Shown: piece by piece, positions 55,330-64,000 of the stretch
Layout of the letters: every line of letters starts with the position of its first letter
How positions within the stretch are numbered: the first letter of the stretch is position 1
Assembly (NCBI RefSeq): GCF_014212015.1
Contig: NZ_JACJVN010000028.1
Location: 151,306 to 215,305, forward strand
Direction: 5' to 3'
From: Cohnella lubricantis
GTDB lineage: Bacteria > Bacillota > Bacilli > Paenibacillales > Paenibacillaceae
Length of the DNA stretch: 64,000 nucleotides
Notes under the pieces: generated by a model
The model's input: the letters and a program-made list of their open reading frames with translations, nothing else
Databases searched by the model: none
What the model was told of the DNA's origin: nothing
Position numbers and translations under genes: made by a program

Positions 55330-56343
55330 TTAAGCGTAGTGGCAAGCAGCCCAGTGGCCGTCCTTCACTTCGCGGAAATCAGGCACTTCCTTCGCGCACT
55401 TCTCCGTCGCGAACGGGCAGCGCGTGCGGAACGGGCAGCCGCTCGGCGGATGGATCGGACTCGGCAGGTCGCCGGACAGGACGATCCGCTCCTTCTGCGC
55501 CTCGATCAACGGATCGGGAATCGGGATCGCGGACAGCAGCGCCTGCGTGTACGGGTGCTTGGGATTGGCGTACAGCTCCGAGCTCTCCGCCAGCTCGATC
55601 ATCTTGCCGAGATACATGACGGCAACACGGTCGCTGATATGCTTCACCATCGACAGATCGTGCGCGATGAACATATAAGTCAGGCCGAGGCGCTTCTGCA
55701 GATCCTGCAGCAGGTTAACGACCTGCGCCTGAATCGAGACGTCGAGCGCCGAGATCGGCTCGTCGCAGACGATGAACTTCGGATTCGCCGCGAGCGCACG
55801 GGCGATCCCGACACGCTGCCGCTGGCCGCCGGAGAATTCATGCGGGTAACGCGCAGCGTGCTCGGGCCGGAGGCCGACTAGATCCAACAGCTCTTCCACC
55901 TTGCGGCGGCGTTCTTTGGCGCTGCCCGCGATGCCGTGAATGTCGAGCGGCTCGGCGATCACGTCCATGATGTTGAAGCGCGGATTAAGCGATGCGTACG
56001 GATCCTGGAAGACCATCGCCATCTCGCGGCGCAGCGTCTTCAGCTCAGAGCCTCTCATCTTGTAGATGTTCCGCCCGTTAAACAGCGTCTCGCCCGAGGT
56101 CGGCTCGTACAGGCGCATAATCGTCCGGCCCGCGGTCGACTTGCCGCAGCCGGATTCGCCTACGACGCCTAGCGTCTCGCCCTTGCCGATCGAGAGCGTC
56201 AGGTCGTTCACGGCCTTCAGTGTCTCGTTACTGCCAACCGGGAAGAACTTGCTCAGATTTCTCACTTCGAGCAGCTTCTCGCCGGACGCGCCTGCGACCG
56301 GTTGGAAAGCAGCCCCCTTCGTCTTCACTGCGGATGCGCTCAT
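55330..56343 (-). CDS. oppF: oligopeptide/dipeptide ABC transporter, ATP-binding protein OppF
   Basis: ATPase of an Opp-type importer. About 337 residues from ATG 56343 ([10 protein letters not shown]) after AAGGAGG: Walker [11 protein letters not shown]-loop [11 protein letters not shown], signature [15 protein letters not shown], Walker [13 protein letters not shown], and the C-terminal oligopeptide motif with [14 protein letters not shown] (likely iron-sulfur/Cys cluster of the OppD/F group). It overlaps oppD as ATGA. Confidence 0.95.
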   Translation of the reverse strand: MSASAVKTKGAAFQPVAGASGEKLLEVRNLSKFFPVGSNETLKAVNDLTLSIGKGETLGVVGESGCGKSTAGRTIMRLYEPTSGETLFNGRNIYKMRGSELKTLRREMAMVFQDPYASLNPRFNIMDVIAEPLDIHGIAGSAKERRRKVEELLDLVGLRPEHAARYPHEFSGGQRQRVGIARALAANPKFIVCDEPISALDVSIQAQVVNLLQDLQKRLGLTYMFIAHDLSMVKHISDRVAVMYLGKMIELAESSELYANPKHPYTQALLSAIPIPDPLIEAQKERIVLSGDLPSPIHPPSGCPFRTRCPFATEKCAKEVPDFREVKDGHWAACHYA

Positions 56344-57335
56344 GCTTGCACCTCCTTCGCGAGCGGATGGTGCAGCCAGCATTTGGCCGTCTGGCCGTTC
56401 TCGCCGACCGGCACCAGCTCCGGATCATGGTTCAGGCACACTTCCATGGCATGCTCGCAGCGTGCGCAGAAGGCGCAGCCGACCGGCGGCGCGAGCAGGT
56501 CGGGCGGCGTCCCGTCGATCGGCACGAGCGGTTCGCCCTTCGGCAGATCGAGTCTGGGCATCGACCGCAGCAGCCCGCGGGTATACGGATGCTGGGGCTT
56601 CGCGAAGATGTCCCACTTCGTTCCCGTCTCCACCACTTGGCCGCCGTACATGACGATCACCTTGTCGCACATATCGGCTACGACGCCAAGGTCGTGTGTG
56701 ATGAGAATGATGGAAGTGCCGAACTTCTGCTGCAGATCCTTCATTAATTGCATGATCTGCGCTTGAATCGTCACGTCGAGCGCCGTCGTCGGCTCATCGG
56801 CGATGAGCAGCGCCGGATTGCAGGACAGCGCGATGGCGATCATCGCCCGCTGTCTCATGCCGCCGGAGAAATTGTGCGGGTATTGGCCGAAGCGCGCTTC
56901 CGGATTCGGAATACCGACAAGCCGCAGCAGCTCCAACGCGCGCTCGCGCGCTTCGCTGCGGTTCATGCCCTGATGCTTGATCAAGCCTTCGGTAATTTGA
57001 TGGCCGATCGTCATCGTCGGATTCAGCGATGTCATCGGGTCTTGGAAGATCATGCCGATCTCCTTGCCCCGAATCGCCTCCATCTCCGCCTCTGTCGCAT
57101 CCACCAGATTGCGGCCCATAAATTCGATTGAACCTTGTTTGACGAAGGAAGGAGGACTGGGCAGCAGCCGCATGATGCTCTGAGCGGTTACGCTCTTGCC
57201 CGAACCCGATTCGCCTACGATGGCGACCGCTTCGCCCTTCTTCACTTCGAAATTGACGCCTCGTACCGCCTGCACTTCCCCGCCCCGCGCACGGAACGAT
57301 ACGTGCAGGTCGTTCACGCGAAGAATCGTATCCAT
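56340..57335 (-). CDS. oppD: oligopeptide/dipeptide ABC transporter, ATP-binding protein OppD
   Basis: Second ATPase of the importer. About 331 residues: Walker [20 protein letters not shown], signature [15 protein letters not shown], Walker [13 protein letters not shown], and C-terminal [17 protein letters not shown] 57335 follows GGGGGGTGA; Met 57350 is also in frame but starts within that site. Heterodimer partner of OppF. Confidence 0.95.
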   Translation of the reverse strand: MDTILRVNDLHVSFRARGGEVQAVRGVNFEVKKGEAVAIVGESGSGKSVTAQSIMRLLPSPPSFVKQGSIEFMGRNLVDATEAEMEAIRGKEIGMIFQDPMTSLNPTMTIGHQITEGLIKHQGMNRSEARERALELLRLVGIPNPEARFGQYPHNFSGGMRQRAMIAIALSCNPALLIADEPTTALDVTIQAQIMQLMKDLQQKFGTSIILITHDLGVVADMCDKVIVMYGGQVVETGTKWDIFAKPQHPYTRGLLRSMPRLDLPKGEPLVPIDGTPPDLLAPPVGCAFCARCEHAMEVCLNHDPELVPVGENGQTAKCWLHHPLAKEVQA

Positions 57336-57364
57336 CTCGTCACCCCCCATGAGAGATTCATCTA

Positions 57365-58294
57365 TTATTTCTTAAGCTTCGGGTCGAACGCGTCGCGAAG
57401 ACCGTCCCCGAATACGTTAAAGGCAAGCATCGTTAAGCAGAGCAAGGCGGCAGGGAACATCATCTGCCACGGGAACAGCGTCCAGCCGGCGAGCGAGTCG
57501 TTAATCATCGTCCCCCAGGAAGCGGCCGGCGATTGAACGCCAAGACCTAGGAAGCTCAGGAACGCCTCCGAGAAGATCGCGGAAGGCACGGTCAACGTCA
57601 AGGTGACGATGATCGGTCCAAGCGTATTCGGAATCAGATGCTTGAACAGCATTCGCGCGCCGGAGGCGCCCATCGAACGGGCAGCCAGCACGTACTCTTG
57701 ATTCTTGAGCTGCTTGATCTGGCCCCGAACGATCCAGCTCATGTTGATCCACCCCGTCACCGACAAGGCGAGAATGATCGTCCACATGCTCGGCTCCATA
57801 ACGACGAGCAGGAGAATGACGACGAGGAGATACGGAATGGAATACAGAATCTCCGAGACCTTGTTCATCATCTCGTCCGTGCGCCCGCCTGCATAGCCCA
57901 TAATTCCGCCGTAGATGACGCCGAAGATCAAGTCGATAGCAGCCGCCGCGAGACCGACGACGAGGGAGATGCGAGCGCCCATCCAGAGCCTGGAGAACAA
58001 GTCGCGGCCCAGGTTGTCGGTTCCGAACCAATAGTCTGCGGAAGGCGGCTCATTCGTCCGGTCGAGATTGTTCGTGAAGTAATCGTGCGGCGAGATCATT
58101 GGCCCGATGATCGCCATTACCCCCAGCAGCACGAGGAAGACGACGCCGGACATCGCCAGCTTGTTCGTGACGAGCCGGCGGAGCACATCGCGCCACATCG
58201 GAACGCTGTCCCCGGCGATCGTCTCGCCGGGAGGACGGAACGAGAGCCTCTTGAACATCTCTTTGGTTAACGTTAACGTCCGGCTGTCCTTCAT
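57365..58294 (-). CDS. oppC: oligopeptide ABC transporter permease OppC
   Basis: 309 residues: cytoplasmic N terminus (OppC_N), a first membrane helix, the FGTDNLGRDLFSRLWMGARISL motif, four to five more helices, and the EAA-type loop EYVLAARSMGASGARMLFKHLIPN that contacts the ATPases. Its ATG overlaps the oppB stop. Confidence 0.94.
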   Translation of the reverse strand: MKDSRTLTLTKEMFKRLSFRPPGETIAGDSVPMWRDVLRRLVTNKLAMSGVVFLVLLGVMAIIGPMISPHDYFTNNLDRTNEPPSADYWFGTDNLGRDLFSRLWMGARISLVVGLAAAAIDLIFGVIYGGIMGYAGGRTDEMMNKVSEILYSIPYLLVVILLLVVMEPSMWTIILALSVTGWINMSWIVRGQIKQLKNQEYVLAARSMGASGARMLFKHLIPNTLGPIIVTLTLTVPSAIFSEAFLSFLGLGVQSPAASWGTMINDSLAGWTLFPWQMMFPAALLCLTMLAFNVFGDGLRDAFDPKLKK

Positions 58295-59229
58295 GACGAG
58301 GCCCCCTTTCTAGAACGAAGTCCGATTCGAGGATCCACAAGACCGTACAAGAGATCCGTCAGCAAGCGCGCAAGCATAAGAATGACGGCATAGAACAGCG
58401 TAATGCCCATAATCAGCGTATAGTCGCGGTTCGACACGCTGTCGACGAAGTATTTGCCAAGCCCGGGAATGCCGAAGATCCGCTCGACGACGACTGAACC
58501 GGTCAAGATATTAGCCGTCATCGGGCCGACATAGGTAACAACGGGAAGAATGCCGTTGCGCAGCGCATGCCTTACGATCGTGACGCTGCGCTTCAAGCCC
58601 TTCGCCTTCGCGGTCTTGATATACTCCGCGTTCAATACCTCGAGCATGGTCGAACGGGTCAAACGCGCGATATAAGCGATCGGCAATGCGGCCAGCGCCA
58701 GGACCGGCAACACGTAATCGAACGGGCCGTTTAGTCCTGCCACTTGGAACCACTGCAGCTTGTAGCCGAAGAGATATTGGGTCATCGACGCCAAGACGAA
58801 GTTCGGAATGCTGACGCCGAGAACGGCGATGACCATGGCGATGCCGTCGATCGCCTTGCGATGGTACATAGCGGCCACAACGCCGAGGCCGACGCCGACA
58901 ATAACCGAGACGATAATCGCGAAGATGCCGAGCCGCAAGCTGTAGCCGAATGAATCCGTAATAATGCTGGATACGGTCTGATATTGGCTCTTCATCGACG
59001 TACCGAGGTCGAGATGAATCAGCTTTTTCAAATAAATCAAGTATTGCTCCCAGATCGGCTTGTCCAGGCCGTAGAAAGCCATGAGCTTCGCCTTAACCTC
59101 CGGCGGCACCGCCTTCTCGGAAGTGAACGGGTCGCCCGGGATGGCCTTCATCAGGAAGAACGTCGCCGTCGCAAGCACGAACAGAGAGATGATAACGGAG
59201 ACAAGCTTCCCTCCCCAATATCGAACCAC
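58291..59229 (-). CDS. oppB: oligopeptide ABC transporter permease OppB
   Basis: 312 residues, six hydrophobic segments. It opens with the OppB N-terminal helix and IPGDPF motif, has GTSMKSQYQTVSSII, and the EAA loop EYIKTAKAKGLKRSVTIVRHALRN. GTG 59229 lies 9 bases after AAGGAG, 19 bases downstream of oppA. Confidence 0.94.
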   Translation of the reverse strand: MVRYWGGKLVSVIISLFVLATATFFLMKAIPGDPFTSEKAVPPEVKAKLMAFYGLDKPIWEQYLIYLKKLIHLDLGTSMKSQYQTVSSIITDSFGYSLRLGIFAIIVSVIVGVGLGVVAAMYHRKAIDGIAMVIAVLGVSIPNFVLASMTQYLFGYKLQWFQVAGLNGPFDYVLPVLALAALPIAYIARLTRSTMLEVLNAEYIKTAKAKGLKRSVTIVRHALRNGILPVVTYVGPMTANILTGSVVVERIFGIPGLGKYFVDSVSNRDYTLIMGITLFYAVILMLARLLTDLLYGLVDPRIGLRSRKGASS

Positions 59230-59248
59230 GTCATTTCACTCCTTTCTT

Positions 59249-60889
59249 CTACTGTACGGAAGCGCGCGTGAAGTCGATCTGGCCTTGATAGTCCATCTCG
59301 AGCCCTTGCACGTTCTGCTGGACCATGTAGACACCGGAATAGTAGTACACCGGCAGAATCGCCATGTTGTCCTTGACCAGAATTTGCTCCGCCTGATCCA
59401 TCAGCTGCATGCGTTGCTGCTGGTCGCTGGAGGCGTAGGCTTGCTTGACGAGCGCATCGTACTGCGGATTCTTGAAGCCCAGATCATTGTTGCCGCTGGT
59501 GGACGTATACATGTCGATGAACGTCATCGGATCGTTGTAGTCGGCCGACCATCCGGCCCGGGCGATGTCATAGTTCAAGCTTGTGCGGTTCTGCAGGAAC
59601 ACCTTCCACTCCTGCGTCTGAATCTGAACTTCGATGCCCAGATTCTTGCGCCACATGTCGGCGAGCGCTTCGGCGACCTGCTTGTGACCCGCGCCATCGT
59701 TAATCGTCAGCGTGACGGGCGGGAAGCTGGCGAGGCCTTCTTCCTTCAAGCCTTGCGCCAGCAATTGCTTGGCTTGGGCGATATCCTCCGACAGGAGGCC
59801 GGTATCCGGATACTGCTCGCGGAACATCTGACCGTCGCCTTGAATGCTCGGCGGCACGAAGCCATATGCCGGCACCTGACCGCCTTTGGTGACCTTATCG
59901 ACAATCAACTGCCGATCGATCGCCATCGTGAGCGCCTTGCGGATGTTCAAGTTATCGAAGGGTTGCTTCGTCAGGTTGAAGGCATAATAATACGTGCCGG
60001 CGGTCGGCTGAATGTGCAGCTCGTCCTTGTTGATCTCCTTCAGCTTCCCGATCTGTTCCGCCGGAATCTCGCCGGTCGGGAAGCCTGCGAAGCTAAGCTG
60101 TCCCGTATGGAACATCATCATCTCGGTCGAAGCGTTGTTGACCATATAGAAGTGAACCTTCTTCAGCTTCACTTCACCCTTGGCGTAGTAATTCTCGTTC
60201 GGGACGAGATCGATCGCATTGCCGTGCTTCCAAGACGCCATCTTGAATGCGCCGTTCGTGATCATCGTCTCGGCTTTGGAAGCCCAAGCTGGATTGCTCT
60301 TCGCCGATTGGTGCACCGGGAAGAGCGTCCAGAAGGACGTAATGCTAAGGAAATACGGCGTCGGATTCTCCAATTCGACCTGAAGCGTATAATCGTCAAG
60401 CGCCTTGACGCCGACTTGATTCGGATCGCTGATATGGTCCGGATTGTCCGCGGCCATGTTATAATTTTGGGCGTTCTTAATGTAATACAGCTGGTATGCA
60501 TACGGCGACGCCGGATTGAGATTCGGATCCAACACCCGCTTCCACGCATACTCGAAATCATGGGCCGTGACCGGGTCGCCATTCGACCACTTCGCGTCAT
60601 GGCGAAGGTGGAACGTATAGGTCTTCTTGTCCCCAGAGATGTCCCACTTCTCAGCGACGCCAGGAATGGTGTTGCCTTCCGCGTCCTTGCGGGTCAAGCC
60701 TTCATACAGGCCGGTAAGCACCACGAACGACACGGAGTCCTGCGCGAGCGCCGGATCAAGCGAAGGCGGGTCTGAAGATAGATTCATATTAAAAATCCCG
60801 GGGCCGGACGCGTTCTTCGTTCCGCAGCCGGCGAGGAGGACTCCCGTAACAAGCAGCAGCGCGAGGATCGAAAGCCATGTTTTGCGCAT
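59249..60889 (-). CDS. oppA: peptide ABC transporter substrate-binding lipoprotein OppA
   Basis: Extracellular peptide receptor. 546 residues: lipoprotein signal with lipobox LLAGC (Cys about residue 22), then the SBP_bac_5 fold (DPPSLDPALAQDSVSFVVLTGLYEGLTRKD; WSNGDPVTAHDFEYAWKRVLDP; VTLTINDGAGHKQVAEALADMWRKNLGI). First gene of the oppABCDF operon. The ribosome site (AGGGG) is weak. Peptide specificity cannot be told from sequence. Confidence 0.95.
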   Translation of the reverse strand: MRKTWLSILALLLVTGVLLAGCGTKNASGPGIFNMNLSSDPPSLDPALAQDSVSFVVLTGLYEGLTRKDAEGNTIPGVAEKWDISGDKKTYTFHLRHDAKWSNGDPVTAHDFEYAWKRVLDPNLNPASPYAYQLYYIKNAQNYNMAADNPDHISDPNQVGVKALDDYTLQVELENPTPYFLSITSFWTLFPVHQSAKSNPAWASKAETMITNGAFKMASWKHGNAIDLVPNENYYAKGEVKLKKVHFYMVNNASTEMMMFHTGQLSFAGFPTGEIPAEQIGKLKEINKDELHIQPTAGTYYYAFNLTKQPFDNLNIRKALTMAIDRQLIVDKVTKGGQVPAYGFVPPSIQGDGQMFREQYPDTGLLSEDIAQAKQLLAQGLKEEGLASFPPVTLTINDGAGHKQVAEALADMWRKNLGIEVQIQTQEWKVFLQNRTSLNYDIARAGWSADYNDPMTFIDMYTSTSGNNDLGFKNPQYDALVKQAYASSDQQQRMQLMDQAEQILVKDNMAILPVYYYSGVYMVQQNVQGLEMDYQGQIDFTRASVQ

Positions 60890-60928
60890 GCGAAAGTAAA
60901 CCCCTATCTGTGTGGAATGATATCACTG

Positions 60929-60934
60929 ATTATA
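60929..60934 (-). promoter_or_regulatory. candidate -10 of the opp operon
   Basis: TATAAT on minus, 40 bases upstream of oppA, inside a small GATAT/ATATC inverted repeat. No good -35 at 16-18 bases; TTGTGG lies 20 bases upstream. Confidence 0.35.
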
Positions 60935-61053
60935 TCGCTCCTGATATTTTTGTACCACAAGTCATTATTTCCTGCTTTCCCACCGGATGCGCCTTCGTGC
61001 CATCATCCCATAGACCAGCCACTTTATCCCTGTAAATCATTGCCGCAGGAAAT

Positions 61054-61083
61054 AAAAAACAACCCACATATTCATGTAGGTTG
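61054..61083 (-). terminator. terminator of the panE-DUF3397 genes
   Basis: CAACCCACAT (61060-61069) pairs with ATGTAGGTTG (61074-61083), one G-T pair, 4-base loop, followed by TTTTTTATT on minus. Confidence 0.9.
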
Positions 61084-61120
61084 CTTCCGCCGCTTCATCT
61101 ATATTCGGTTATTCGGATAG

Positions 61121-61519
61121 CTAAGACAACGGCGTGAACGCCAGCTTGGCTAATTCGATGATCATGAGCAGCACGTACAGAACGGACAAGACGAGGAACG
61201 ACAGCCTCCAGATAGCACGAATCAGCTTGCGAGCGTTCACCTTGCCCCTGATCCGGTTCTGGGCGTTGCCGATTAAGCCTGCCGTAATCAGCATGAACAG
61301 CAGAATGATATAAGGCCCGAAGGAAGTGCCCATCTGATTCAGCTGGCTGGAGACGATGCCGATCAGGAATAGCGTCGTGACGTCCATCGATAGTTGGATC
61401 GCGCGCTTCTTGTCTCCGCTTCGCAGCTTCACGGTGAGATATATAATAAGAAACGGAATCATCGGCACTACCGCAAGATACGAGTATGCCTGAACCAAAG
61501 CGTTCCACAATCCGGCCAT
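61121..61519 (-). CDS. DUF3397 membrane protein
   Basis: 132 residues with four hydrophobic segments (LAVVPMIPFLIIYLTV, TTLFLIGIVSSQL, YIILLFMLITAGLIG, LSFLVLSVLYVLLMIIEL). The family is found in Bacilli, often next to panE and the dcw cluster; function unknown. It is 12 bases downstream of panE. Confidence 0.88.
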   Translation of the reverse strand: MAGLWNALVQAYSYLAVVPMIPFLIIYLTVKLRSGDKKRAIQLSMDVTTLFLIGIVSSQLNQMGTSFGPYIILLFMLITAGLIGNAQNRIRGKVNARKLIRAIWRLSFLVLSVLYVLLMIIELAKLAFTPLS

Positions 61520-61531
61520 TGCTTCCTCTCC

Positions 61532-62512
61532 TTATCCGTCCGATATCGACTTCACCATCCGCGTGATCTTGTCATTCCACGGGGCTTGCCGGCCGAGATT
61601 GGCCGCCAGGCTGACCACGGCGCCGTTAATCGCGTCTATCTCCGTCTTGCGTCCGGCCAATATGTCTTGCAGCATGGAAGAGTGGTTCGAGGCAGTCCGG
61701 GCGCAGACGTGCAGCAATTCGTCCCAATGCGAACCGTCCTTCAGGCCGTATTCGCGCAGGATACCCGCCGTCTCATCGTATAACTGCCGCATCAGGGAGA
61801 GCCGCTCAGGCGTCGACGTCAGCTCGCCGTTGCGAATTCGCAGAAGTGCGGTAAGAGGGTTGATGACAGCGTTGATCAACAGTTTCCGAAGCATTCGTTC
61901 TGTCATATTATTCGACATGGAAACGGTAAATCCTGCCTGAATCAGCCGACTTTCGATATATTGCATCCGATCGTGATCGGGACTTTTGGCGTATGTCGGG
62001 GGTATTGCGGCGAACAAAGGAGCTTGTCCAAGCCAAATTTGCCCTTTGCCGGTGTGCGCCACCTCTGCCGGCCCGCTGCGCCGCGCCGCTTCCGTCGTGA
62101 CGGCGGCCGCCAGCTCCGCCGAGGGCAAGCCTGCCTGCAGCTTGTCGAAGTGGCCGATTCCATTGCAGAAGGCGACGATCGCATGCTCTTCAGGCAGCAT
62201 GTGCTTTAGCCTTGCGACGAACGAAGGCGTCAGCGCCGTCTGCTTCATGGCCAGCAGAACAGCTGTGCCGCTTGGCGCCGCCGCTTTCTCCAACGGCACG
62301 GCCTTCACGGCAGCCGTCATGGCGGCGTTCACGGTTGTTGCATCTGCCCCTCCCGCGCCGTCTATAACGGTGATTCCATCGCGTTCGATGATCCTGGCCT
62401 GATCCTCGGTCCGGGTCCACAGCTCCGCCGGGCATCCTGCCGCATTCAGCTTGCCTGCTAGAAGCAGGCCAAGCGAACCGCCGCCCGCAACGGCTATCTT
62501 CGTCTCTCGCAT
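61532..62512 (-). CDS. panE: 2-dehydropantoate 2-reductase family protein
   Basis: NADPH-dependent ketopantoate reduction for pantothenate and CoA. 326 residues from ATG 62512 (MRETKIAVAGGGSLGLLLAGKL) with GAGGAAGA upstream. Nucleotide loop AGGGSLG, later Lys in MKQT, and the C-terminal helical domain (KLLINAVINPLTALLRIRNGEL; NHSSMLQDILAGRKTEIDAINGAVV) with conserved Asn and Glu. The locus matches B. subtilis panE (ylbQ) near rsfA. Some family members have other substrates. Confidence 0.9.
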   Translation of the reverse strand: MRETKIAVAGGGSLGLLLAGKLNAAGCPAELWTRTEDQARIIERDGITVIDGAGGADATTVNAAMTAAVKAVPLEKAAAPSGTAVLLAMKQTALTPSFVARLKHMLPEEHAIVAFCNGIGHFDKLQAGLPSAELAAAVTTEAARRSGPAEVAHTGKGQIWLGQAPLFAAIPPTYAKSPDHDRMQYIESRLIQAGFTVSMSNNMTERMLRKLLINAVINPLTALLRIRNGELTSTPERLSLMRQLYDETAGILREYGLKDGSHWDELLHVCARTASNHSSMLQDILAGRKTEIDAINGAVVSLAANLGRQAPWNDKITRMVKSISDG

Positions 62513-62560
62513 CCGACTCTTCCTCTCTGCCAACAGGGTCCTCTTTACCTTACCATATCG

Positions 62561-62606
62561 TAACAAAGAAGGCTCCTTCGCTCGCATCGCGAGACGAAAG
62601 AGCCTT
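62561..62606 (-). terminator. terminator of rsfA
   Basis: AAGGCTC (62569-62575) pairs with GAGCCTT (62600-62606), with inner stems, followed by CTTTGTTA on minus. Confidence 0.8.
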
Positions 62607-62667
62607 GGGACCGCAGCCGGATTCCATGATACGGAGCTCTCGGTTGCTATTGCTCAAGTCATTCCTG

Positions 62668-63312
62668 TTACTCAATCCGCTCCAGATTGCCGTTCGCGTC
62701 CATCTTGAACCGGGTCTTCTCTTCCTCCGATTCCTCGGACAGGAAGGCGAGACGCCGCGCACGGTCCATAATGCGGATCAGCGCTTTGTAATCGTCGTTC
62801 ACGACCCGGTAATCGGTCTGCACCTCGCTGACTTCCTTGTTCAGACGATCGTTCTCTTGCTTCAGCTCCGCCAGAAGCTCTTCCTTGTCTTTCAGCTCTT
62901 TCTCTAGCGTGCGGACCTGCCTCGTCAGCTCTTGAACGGTATTCTTCCATTGGCGCAAATACCGGATGACCGCTTCCATCGACAGGCTGTCTGCCGTCAC
63001 CAACTCGTTCTTCCCATTCTCGGAATCTTCCGCCAGCACCGTGTCGGCGGAGCTTAGCGCGGGAAGCCCTTGCTTCTTCAAATAATTGCGTTTCTGCCTT
63101 TGCTGCTTCGCAATATTAATCGCTTCGTCATAGCGTTTGCGGACGCAGCTGTTCCAGCGGAATCCGCAAGCAGCGGATGTGCGCGCGATGCGCTGGCCCA
63201 CTTCCTCGAACGCGGCCAGCTGGGTGCTGCCCTCGCGGATATGCCGCAAGGTCACCTCCGCCAGAATCATGTCATCGTCCGGACTCCATGCATCTTGTCT
63301 TACAGCCGTCAT
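62668..63312 (-). CDS. RsfA family prespore-specific transcription regulator
   Basis: 214 residues. Myb/SANT-like N-terminal domain ([51 protein letters not shown]) followed by a long coiled coil (about 117-185, [26 protein letters not shown]). In B. subtilis, RsfA is made in the forespore and tunes sigma-F-dependent genes. ATG 63312 follows GAGGAGG. B. subtilis has ylbP between rsfA and panE; it is absent here. Confidence 0.93.
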   Translation of the reverse strand: MTAVRQDAWSPDDDMILAEVTLRHIREGSTQLAAFEEVGQRIARTSAACGFRWNSCVRKRYDEAINIAKQQRQKRNYLKKQGLPALSSADTVLAEDSENGKNELVTADSLSMEAVIRYLRQWKNTVQELTRQVRTLEKELKDKEELLAELKQENDRLNKEVSEVQTDYRVVNDDYKALIRIMDRARRLAFLSEESEEEKTRFKMDANGNLERIE

Positions 63313-63409
63313 GCGACTGCTCCCTCCTCGTCGAATGCCATCAAGCCGATTGGCCTTTTTATCATTTCTATGCCCATGGTAGAGTTCATAGAATCTATCG
63401 GATACTTCT

Positions 63410-63438
63410 ATATATATCCACTTTTCGCGGCGGTATAC
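63410..63438 (-). promoter_or_regulatory. candidate sigma-F-type promoter of rsfA
   Basis: On minus, GTATA (63434-63438), 14 bases, GGATATATAT (63410-63419). The -35 fits GYWTA; the -10 fits GGnnAnAnTw at most positions. Spacing equals that of the sigG candidate. It is the only motif I can support on the rsfA side of the 63313-63610 gap. Confidence 0.35.
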
Positions 63439-63538
63439 CTCGGTGGGGGGAGGCGCAGCCGCGAATGAATAAAAAGGCGAAGGAAGCGGAACATTGAGAA
63501 CATGTCCAAAAAGTTTGCCAAATCGTCACTTCTTCAGG

Positions 63539-63568
63539 TTTACACTTTACTGGGACCACAGGTATAAT
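63539..63568 (+). promoter_or_regulatory. sigma-A promoter of the DUF2626 gene
   Basis: TTTACA (63539-63544), 18-base spacer, TATAAT (63563-63568); 42 bases before the ATG. Confidence 0.75.
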
Positions 63569-63610
63569 ATGCTTGTGAATTAGGGGAACGAACAGAGAGG
63601 GGGATCTATC

Positions 63611-63847
63611 ATGGCACGTATGTTCCGGGTATTAGGGTTCTTTACGCTGGTCATCGCTCTGATGTCGTTCGCGGGCGATATGTGGGAAATGTCGTTGCTG
63701 TTCTTCATTCAGGCGGCCGTATTCTTCTTGTTCGGCTATCTGAAGTTTACGGAACGTACATATCTCTTCATGTTCTGGGGCTATATGATCATCGCATTCC
63801 TGGGCTTCACCTATTGGAGCGTCTTCGAGATGGGATTGCCTTTCTAA
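63611..63847 (+). CDS. DUF2626 small membrane protein
   Basis: 78 residues, three hydrophobic segments (VLGFFTLVIALMSFAG, LLFFIQAAVFFLFGYL, FMFWGYMIIAFLGFTYW). Conserved short family of Bacilli with no known function. ATG 63611 follows GAGGGGGA. It has its own promoter and terminator, so it is a single-gene unit divergent from rsfA. Confidence 0.9.
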   Translation: MARMFRVLGFFTLVIALMSFAGDMWEMSLLFFIQAAVFFLFGYLKFTERTYLFMFWGYMIIAFLGFTYWSVFEMGLPF

Positions 63848-63872
63848 TCCGCCATCCGCACTCGCAATTAAG

Positions 63873-63907
63873 AGTCCGGTGCCTTCTGGGGCGCCGGACT
63901 TTTTTTT
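63873..63907 (+). terminator. terminator of the DUF2626 gene
   Basis: AGTCCGGTGCC (63873-63883) pairs with GGCGCCGGACT (63890-63900), one G-T pair, 6-base loop, then a run of T. The remaining 93 bases to the window end hold no supported gene. Confidence 0.95.
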
Positions 63908-64000
63908 ATGAAATCGTGTCAGCACGCACGGTGGAAAATGCGCATGGCAAAGCTAGACTACCGCTAGCAGCCCATTGAATAGGGGGGATCTTAGGCTTGC

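Noticed and set aside
59081..60775. 564-residue plus-strand frame opposite oppA
   Set aside because: Shadow of oppA on the complementary strand, rich in Arg/Leu/Val repeats and without promoter or ribosome site.
63313..63409. possible genes or repeats between rsfA and its candidate promoter
   Set aside because: No ORF with a ribosome site and no repeat beyond short AT-rich inverted segments.

Overview
The window is a GC-rich chromosomal segment from an endospore-forming Bacillota, most likely family Paenibacillaceae (a high-GC Paenibacillus or Cohnella-like genome). The evidence is the sporulation set (spoIIGA, sigE, sigG, spoVD, spoVE, rsfA, ylmC/ymxH), the bacillithiol gene bshC, dapL, a PyrR-controlled pyr operon, a T-box ileS and Bacillus-type gene order around ylm-divIVA and the dcw cluster. 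Nearly all genes lie on the minus strand. Only glnS, nagZ, a YteA-type gene and a DUF2626 gene are on plus. No tRNA, rRNA, CRISPR array, prophage or insertion sequence was seen.

Layout, left to right. 1-4823: 3' end of glnS, a lipoprotein-type NagZ and a convergent SLH/GH18 surface protein. 4911-13145: the pyrimidine operon, read right to left as pyrR, a 42-codon ORF, pyrC, carA, carB, pyrF, pyrE, with promoter, PyrR-type attenuator and terminator all visible; pyrB, pyrD and pyrK are not in it. 13236-17738: dapL, rluD, lspA, a DksA/TraR-type zinc-finger gene and a DUF5665 membrane protein. 17791-21335: ileS (eukaryote-like type 2 IleRS) behind an isoleucine T-box. 21360-25177: divIVA, ylmH, yggT, sepF, ylmE and pgeF as one ylm operon. 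25242-28374: ylmC/ymxH, then sigG, sigE and spoIIGA. 28399-30507: a GntR/ABC module with its own operator, lying between spoIIGA and ftsZ. 30575-50719: the dcw cluster, read right to left as mraZ, rsmH, ftsL, PBP, spoVD, murE, murF, mraY, murD, spoVE, murG, murB, murA, ftsQ, ftsA, ftsZ. 50739-55128: a DUF4349 lipoprotein, ahcY and bshC. 55262-60934: oligopeptide ABC operon oppABCDF. 61054-63438: rsfA, panE, DUF3397. 63539-63907: a DUF2626 gene with clear promoter and terminator.

Functionally, DapL feeds meso-diaminopimelate to MurE (DNPR motif). The Mur, MraY and MurG enzymes build lipid II. FtsZ, FtsA, SepF, FtsQ, FtsL and the PBPs run septation, and SpoVD/SpoVE make the spore cortex. A sigma-H-like promoter before ftsA and a sigma-F/G-like promoter before sigG tie this to sporulation. 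Most of the window is conserved housekeeping DNA. I found no convincing undescribed multi-gene system; the most interesting points are the gapped pyr operon, the type 2 IleRS under T-box control, the regulatory repeats and the inserted GntR/ABC module.
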